From Gemmatimonadales bacterium (GTDB lineage Bacteria > Gemmatimonadota > Gemmatimonadetes > Gemmatimonadales > GWC2-71-9): 35,931 nucleotides of DNA. The stretch's first letter is position 1. Every line of letters begins with the position of its first letter. The notes under the pieces are model-generated. The model was given only the letters and a program-made list of their open reading frames with translations, did not search any database and had not been told where the DNA came from. A program made the position numbers and the translations under genes. This document shows, piece after piece, positions 33,087 through 35,931 of this stretch. The DNA lies in assembly GCA_030601605.1 (NCBI GenBank), contig JAUVTI010000003.1, positions 1-35,931 of the forward strand, read 5' to 3'.

Positions 33087-34531
33087 ACCTGCGCGAAGTC
33101 CTTCACCTCGTCGGCGCGCTGCTGGTGTGGATCGCGGCGGCGGTGGCGCCCGCCGTCGCGTTCGGGATCACGGAGGGTCTCGCCGTCCCGTGGCTCGTCG
33201 CTTTCGTTGGGACTGGCGCGTTCGGCGGCGCGGTCTGGTGGCTCACGCCGAGGCGGTACAGCATCAATCCGCGCGAGGGGATCGCGGTGGTTGGGCTGGG
33301 GTGGATCGGTGTTGTGATCGTGGGGAGCATCCCGTTCATCACGACCGGAGTCGCTCCCACCGTGGCTGCGGCGTTCTTCGAGTCCGTATCGGGCTTCACG
33401 ACGACGGGTGCGACAGTGTTCCCCGTCATCGAGGATCTGCCCAGGAGCATCCTCCTGTGGCGCTCCACTACGCACTGGATCGGCGGCATGGGGATCATCG
33501 TGCTGGGTGTCGCGATCCTGCCGCTGCTCGGAATGGGCGGCGCGCAGCTGTTCCGCGCCGAGGCGCCCGGCATCCCCTCCGATCGACTGACTCCGCGCAT
33601 CGCGCAGACGGCCCGCCTGCTGTGGGGCGTCTACGCCCTGTTCACGGCGGCACTGGCGGTGATCTACCTGCTGCTCGGCATGCCGCTGTTCGATGCGGTG
33701 AACCACGCCATGAGCTGCCTCGCCACCGGCGGGTTCTCGACCCGAACGGCGTCGATGGGCGCGTTCTCCGGATCCATTCAGTGGGTGACCGTGCTGTTCA
33801 TGCTGGTCGCCGGCACGAACTTCACGCTGCACTACCGCTTCCTCTCCGGGAAGTGGCTGATCTACTGGAAGGACTTCGAGTGGCGCTGGTACGTCGCGCT
33901 CGGGTTGGCCGCTGCGATCACGGTGTTCGTCGCGCTGGGGCTCGCCACCGGCGGGTGGGGTGAGATCGCCGTGCGGCGCGCCGCCTTCAACGTTACCGCC
34001 ATCCTCACTACGACGGGCTTCGCCACGGCGAACTTCGCCCTGTGGCCGGCTGTCTGCCTCGTGATTCTGCTGGGGCTCATGTTCGTGGGCGCGATGGGCG
34101 GCTCCACCGGCGGCGGGTTCAAGGTGGTGCGAGCCAGCGTCGTTCTGAAGCACGTGATCGGCGAGATCCGCAAGATCCGGCATCCGAGCGCGGTGGTAGT
34201 CACCAAGATCGGGCGCCGGGCGATCCGTCCCGAGGTGCTGCAGAACGTTCTCGCTTTCCTCGCCCTTTACGTGCTCACGCACTGGATCGGCACGCTGATC
34301 ATCGCCGCCATGGGCAACGACCTCATCACGTCCCTGAGCGCCACGCTCGCCGCACTGTCGAGCATCGGCCCGGGTCTCGGAGCCGTCGGTCCTGCCGGGA
34401 ACTACGGACACATGGGGTCTCCCGAGCACGTCGTGTTGGCGGTGCTGATGCTGCTGGGGCGGCTCGAGTTCTACACGCTGCTGGTGCTCGTCATACCGTC
34501 CACCTGGGAGAGATGGGGAGGGCATCGCTAG
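33083..34531 (+). CDS. trkH: Trk potassium uptake channel subunit TrkH
   Basis: Inner-membrane potassium translocating subunit gated by TrkA. The 482-residue product has four M1-P-M2-like repeats with the filter segments GFTTTGATVFP, ATGGFSTR, TTTGFATAN and SSIGPGLGAVG, the four glycine-centred positions expected of TrkH/KtrB proteins, and THWIGGMGIIVLGVAILPLLGMGG in the first repeat. The GAMGGSTGGGFKVVR segment is typical of the loop in repeat 3 to 4. The start is GTG 33083 within the trkA stop, ensuring coupled synthesis of the complex. The gene is followed immediately by the purine-rich element and the 20-bp hairpin, which may end the transcript before the SRP RNA gene. Confidence 0.97.
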   Translation: MNLREVLHLVGALLVWIAAAVAPAVAFGITEGLAVPWLVAFVGTGAFGGAVWWLTPRRYSINPREGIAVVGLGWIGVVIVGSIPFITTGVAPTVAAAFFESVSGFTTTGATVFPVIEDLPRSILLWRSTTHWIGGMGIIVLGVAILPLLGMGGAQLFRAEAPGIPSDRLTPRIAQTARLLWGVYALFTAALAVIYLLLGMPLFDAVNHAMSCLATGGFSTRTASMGAFSGSIQWVTVLFMLVAGTNFTLHYRFLSGKWLIYWKDFEWRWYVALGLAAAITVFVALGLATGGWGEIAVRRAAFNVTAILTTTGFATANFALWPAVCLVILLGLMFVGAMGGSTGGGFKVVRASVVLKHVIGEIRKIRHPSAVVVTKIGRRAIRPEVLQNVLAFLALYVLTHWIGTLIIAAMGNDLITSLSATLAALSSIGPGLGAVGPAGNYGHMGSPEHVVLAVLMLLGRLEFYTLLVLVIPSTWERWGGHR

Positions 34532-34533
34532 GG

Positions 34534-34594
34534 CGGGATACGGGAACGGGGAAGGGGGAAGGGTACAGAGTGGCGTACCCTTCCCCCTTCCCCG
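34534..34594. repeat. Purine-rich intergenic element, copy 2, extended into a perfect 20-bp inverted repeat
   Basis: CGGGATA and CGGGAAC 7-mers (34534-34547) lead into the same 13-mer GGGGAAGGGGGAA (34548-34560) found at 20824. Here the purine arm 34547-34566 pairs without mismatch with 34575-34594, leaving the loop AGAGTGGC. The stem is 20 bp. It begins 2 bases after the trkH stop and lacks a T-run afterwards. It is a likely RNA hairpin at the end of the trkAH transcript, or a DNA-level element; both readings are open. Confidence 0.75.
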
Positions 34595-34618
34595 GTGGTG
34601 TTGGGAGGTGGGGGTGGC

Positions 34619-34624
34619 TAACTT
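34619..34624 (+). promoter_or_regulatory. Possible -10 box of the SRP RNA gene
   Basis: TAACTT (TANNNT form) ends 6 bases before G34630, the first base of the RNA helix, which is the expected distance to a transcription start. A TTGGGA at 34601 is too close to serve as a normal -35 box, so the upstream element is unclear. Confidence 0.4.
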
Positions 34625-34629
34625 AAAGA

Positions 34630-34726
34630 GCCCCAGGTCCGAGGGGCGCGCACGCGCGAACCGCGTCAGGACCGTGAAGGTAGCAGCGCTAAGCGATGTC
34701 GCGTGTCGCCTCGGGGTGCCTGGGGC
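34630..34726 (+). ncRNA. ffs: Signal recognition particle RNA (4.5S, bacterial small form)
   Basis: RNA component that, with Ffh, targets nascent membrane proteins to the translocase. The highly conserved domain IV is present at about 34664-34692: GTCAGGACCGTGAAGG followed by TAGCAGCGCTAAG, with apical loop GTGA, a GNRA tetraloop closed by CC and GG, and the internal-loop bases that bind Ffh. The ends pair as expected: GCCCCAGG (34630-34637) with CCTGGGGC (34719-34726), then CCGAGG with CCTCGG. The length of about 97 bases is that of the small bacterial form without an Alu domain. It lies 15 bases before dnaX; an ffs gene close to dnaX is a recurrent bacterial arrangement. Exact ends are inferred from pairing. 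Confidence 0.93.
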
Positions 34727-34741
34727 ACTCATTCATCCGTT

Positions 34742-35931
34742 ATGGTTCATACCGCACTCGCCCGGAAGTACCGACCCACCCGATTTTCGGATCTCGTCGC
34801 GCAAGCCCACGTGGCTGCGGGGCTCACTGGCGCGGTCGCCAAGAACAGGGTTGCGCACGCCTATCTGCTGACCGGCCCGCGCGGAGTCGGCAAGACCAGC
34901 GCGGCGCGAATCCTGGCGATGGCCCTCAACTGCGCCGCAAGAGACCGTGACGGGCCGGACGCGGGCGAGCCGTGCGGCAAGTGCGAGTCCTGCCGACGCA
35001 TCTGGTCCGGGTCCGCCAACCTGGACGTAGTCGAGATCGATGCTGCGAGCAACCGCGGCGTGGACGATGCCCGTGACCTGCGCGAGCGGGCGATGTATGC
35101 CGCAAGCGCGCCGGACCGGTTCAAGGTCTACATCATCGACGAGGCGCACATGCTCACGCGGGAGGCGTGGAACGCGCTCCTCAAGATCCTGGAGGAGCCG
35201 CCGCCCGGCGTGGTATTCGTGTTCGCCACCACCGAGCCGCAGAAGATCGCCAATACGGCCGCGCCGGTCCTGAGCCGGCTGCAGCGGTTCGACTTCCGGC
35301 GACTGGGGCCGCGCGCGATCATCGAGCGGCTGCAGTACGTGGCGGAGCAGGAGGGAGTGGAGGTCGAGAACGACGCGCTCCTGATCATCGCCCGTGTGGC
35401 GCACGGCGGCATGCGCGACGCGCTATCGATGCTGGACCAGGCGCTGGCGTTCGGAGAGGGTGCGGTGACCGCGGCCCGTGTGCGGGACGCCTTGGGGCTC
35501 ATCGACGACGAGCTCTACGCCGAGCTGTTGGACATGGTAGCCGAGCGGCGCACGCAGGACGTGTTCCCGTTCGTGGGGCGCCTGGTGGAGGGTGGCGCCG
35601 ACCTCGTGGAGTTCGTGGGCGGTGCGGGAGAGGCGTGGCGGGCGCTCCTGGTGCGCATCCTGGGTGGTGAGCCCGAGGGGCTCACCGAAGCGCTGCGGCA
35701 GGCCATCGAGCGCCGCGCCGACGAGTACAGTGAGGGAGACGTCCTGCGCGTGCTCAAACTGCTGCGCGACGCCGAGGGTGCGATCCGCCGCAGCCCGCAC
35801 GCGCGGTTGCACGTGGAAACACTGCTGCTGCAGTGGACGCTGCTCGACCGAACGGTGGCGCTGGAGGAGGTGATGGCGGCCCTCGGAAGCGGCGACCCGG
35901 CGGCCGAGACGGGGGGCGGCTCCGCGGCCGC
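34742..35931 (+). CDS. dnaX: DNA polymerase III subunits gamma/tau, N-terminal part (cut by window edge)
   Basis: Clamp-loader ATPase of the replisome. The frame from ATG 34742 stays open to the right edge (396 codons). It begins MVHTALARKYRPTRFSDLVA, the standard N-terminus, followed by the P-loop GPRGVGKTS (45-53), a zinc module with Cys64, Cys78, Cys81 and Cys84, DEAH (133-136), ALLKILEEPPPGVVFVFATTEP and LSRLQRFDFRRL. The AAA+ core and collar domain are covered; the tau-specific tail would be outside. No Shine-Dalgarno is obvious upstream (TCATCCGTT), and the gene starts 15 bases after the SRP RNA, so it may be read from the same transcript. The C-terminal visible part (DPAAETGGGSAA) enters a low-complexity linker. 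Confidence 0.95.
   Translation, partial: MVHTALARKYRPTRFSDLVAQAHVAAGLTGAVAKNRVAHAYLLTGPRGVGKTSAARILAMALNCAARDRDGPDAGEPCGKCESCRRIWSGSANLDVVEIDAASNRGVDDARDLRERAMYAASAPDRFKVYIIDEAHMLTREAWNALLKILEEPPPGVVFVFATTEPQKIANTAAPVLSRLQRFDFRRLGPRAIIERLQYVAEQEGVEVENDALLIIARVAHGGMRDALSMLDQALAFGEGAVTAARVRDALGLIDDELYAELLDMVAERRTQDVFPFVGRLVEGGADLVEFVGGAGEAWRALLVRILGGEPEGLTEALRQAIERRADEYSEGDVLRVLKLLRDAEGAIRRSPHARLHVETLLLQWTLLDRTVALEEVMAALGSGDPAAETGGGSAA

Overview
The window is a dense, GC-rich (roughly two-thirds G+C) chromosomal segment with short gaps, 26 protein-coding genes (two cut by the window edges) and one RNA gene. I see no tRNA, rRNA, CRISPR array, transposase, integrase or phage gene, so it reads as ordinary chromosome. 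The host is a diderm bacterium: there is a TonB-dependent receptor, several lipoproteins, and secreted or periplasmic enzymes. The mixture of zinc-ribbon Ser/Thr kinases, FHA proteins, a GWxTD-type protein, a carboxypeptidase-regulatory-domain receptor and a class II ribonucleotide reductase best fits Gemmatimonadota or a close relative. That assignment is inference from gene content.

Layout. Position 1-227 is the start of a class I aldolase on the minus strand. 367-4233 is a cell-wall and glutathione block: a gamma-glutamyltransferase lipoprotein divergent from murQ-anmK, the cytoplasmic recycling steps for MurNAc derivatives. 4220-9211 is a minus-strand phospho-signalling operon: zinc-ribbon/double-FHA protein, Ser/Thr kinase, PP2C phosphatase, then a membrane-anchored FHA/trypsin-like protease, behind a good sigma70-type promoter at 9256-9284. 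9333-16261 on the plus strand holds a large lipoprotein amidase, a GWxTD-like secreted protein, a second zinc-ribbon kinase that ends in PEGA-like and TonB-C-like domains, and a gamma carbonic anhydrase. 16444-18930 is the B12-dependent ribonucleotide reductase nrdJ, closed by a strong intrinsic terminator. 19055-20789 is a three-gene unit: tiny membrane protein, zinc-ribbon protein and DUF819 permease. Then follow ispG, a TonB-dependent receptor coupled to a lipoprotein, a CobB-type sirtuin, pyruvate kinase coupled to a PhnP-like hydrolase, a YtxH protein, a YihY/BrkB membrane protein, a threonine aldolase, trkA-trkH, the SRP RNA gene and the first two-thirds or so of dnaX.

Gene expression signals are unusually readable. 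Several promoters have TTGAC-type -35 boxes and TANNNT-type -10 boxes. Two genes (the amidase and ispG) have a -10 box 7-8 bases before ATG and no Shine-Dalgarno, which suggests leaderless mRNAs. Many gene pairs are coupled by 4-base start/stop overlaps, three of them using TTG starts (TTGA). A purine-rich element made of CGGGANN 7-mers followed by a shared 13-mer sits just after two unrelated stop codons (20796 and 34534); the second copy is extended into a perfect 20-bp hairpin in front of the SRP RNA gene.

The strongest candidates for unusual biology are the kinase/phosphatase/FHA operon that ends in a predicted inside-out FHA-protease, the kinase with a TonB-C-like periplasmic tail, the intergenic purine element, and the DUF819 three-gene unit.
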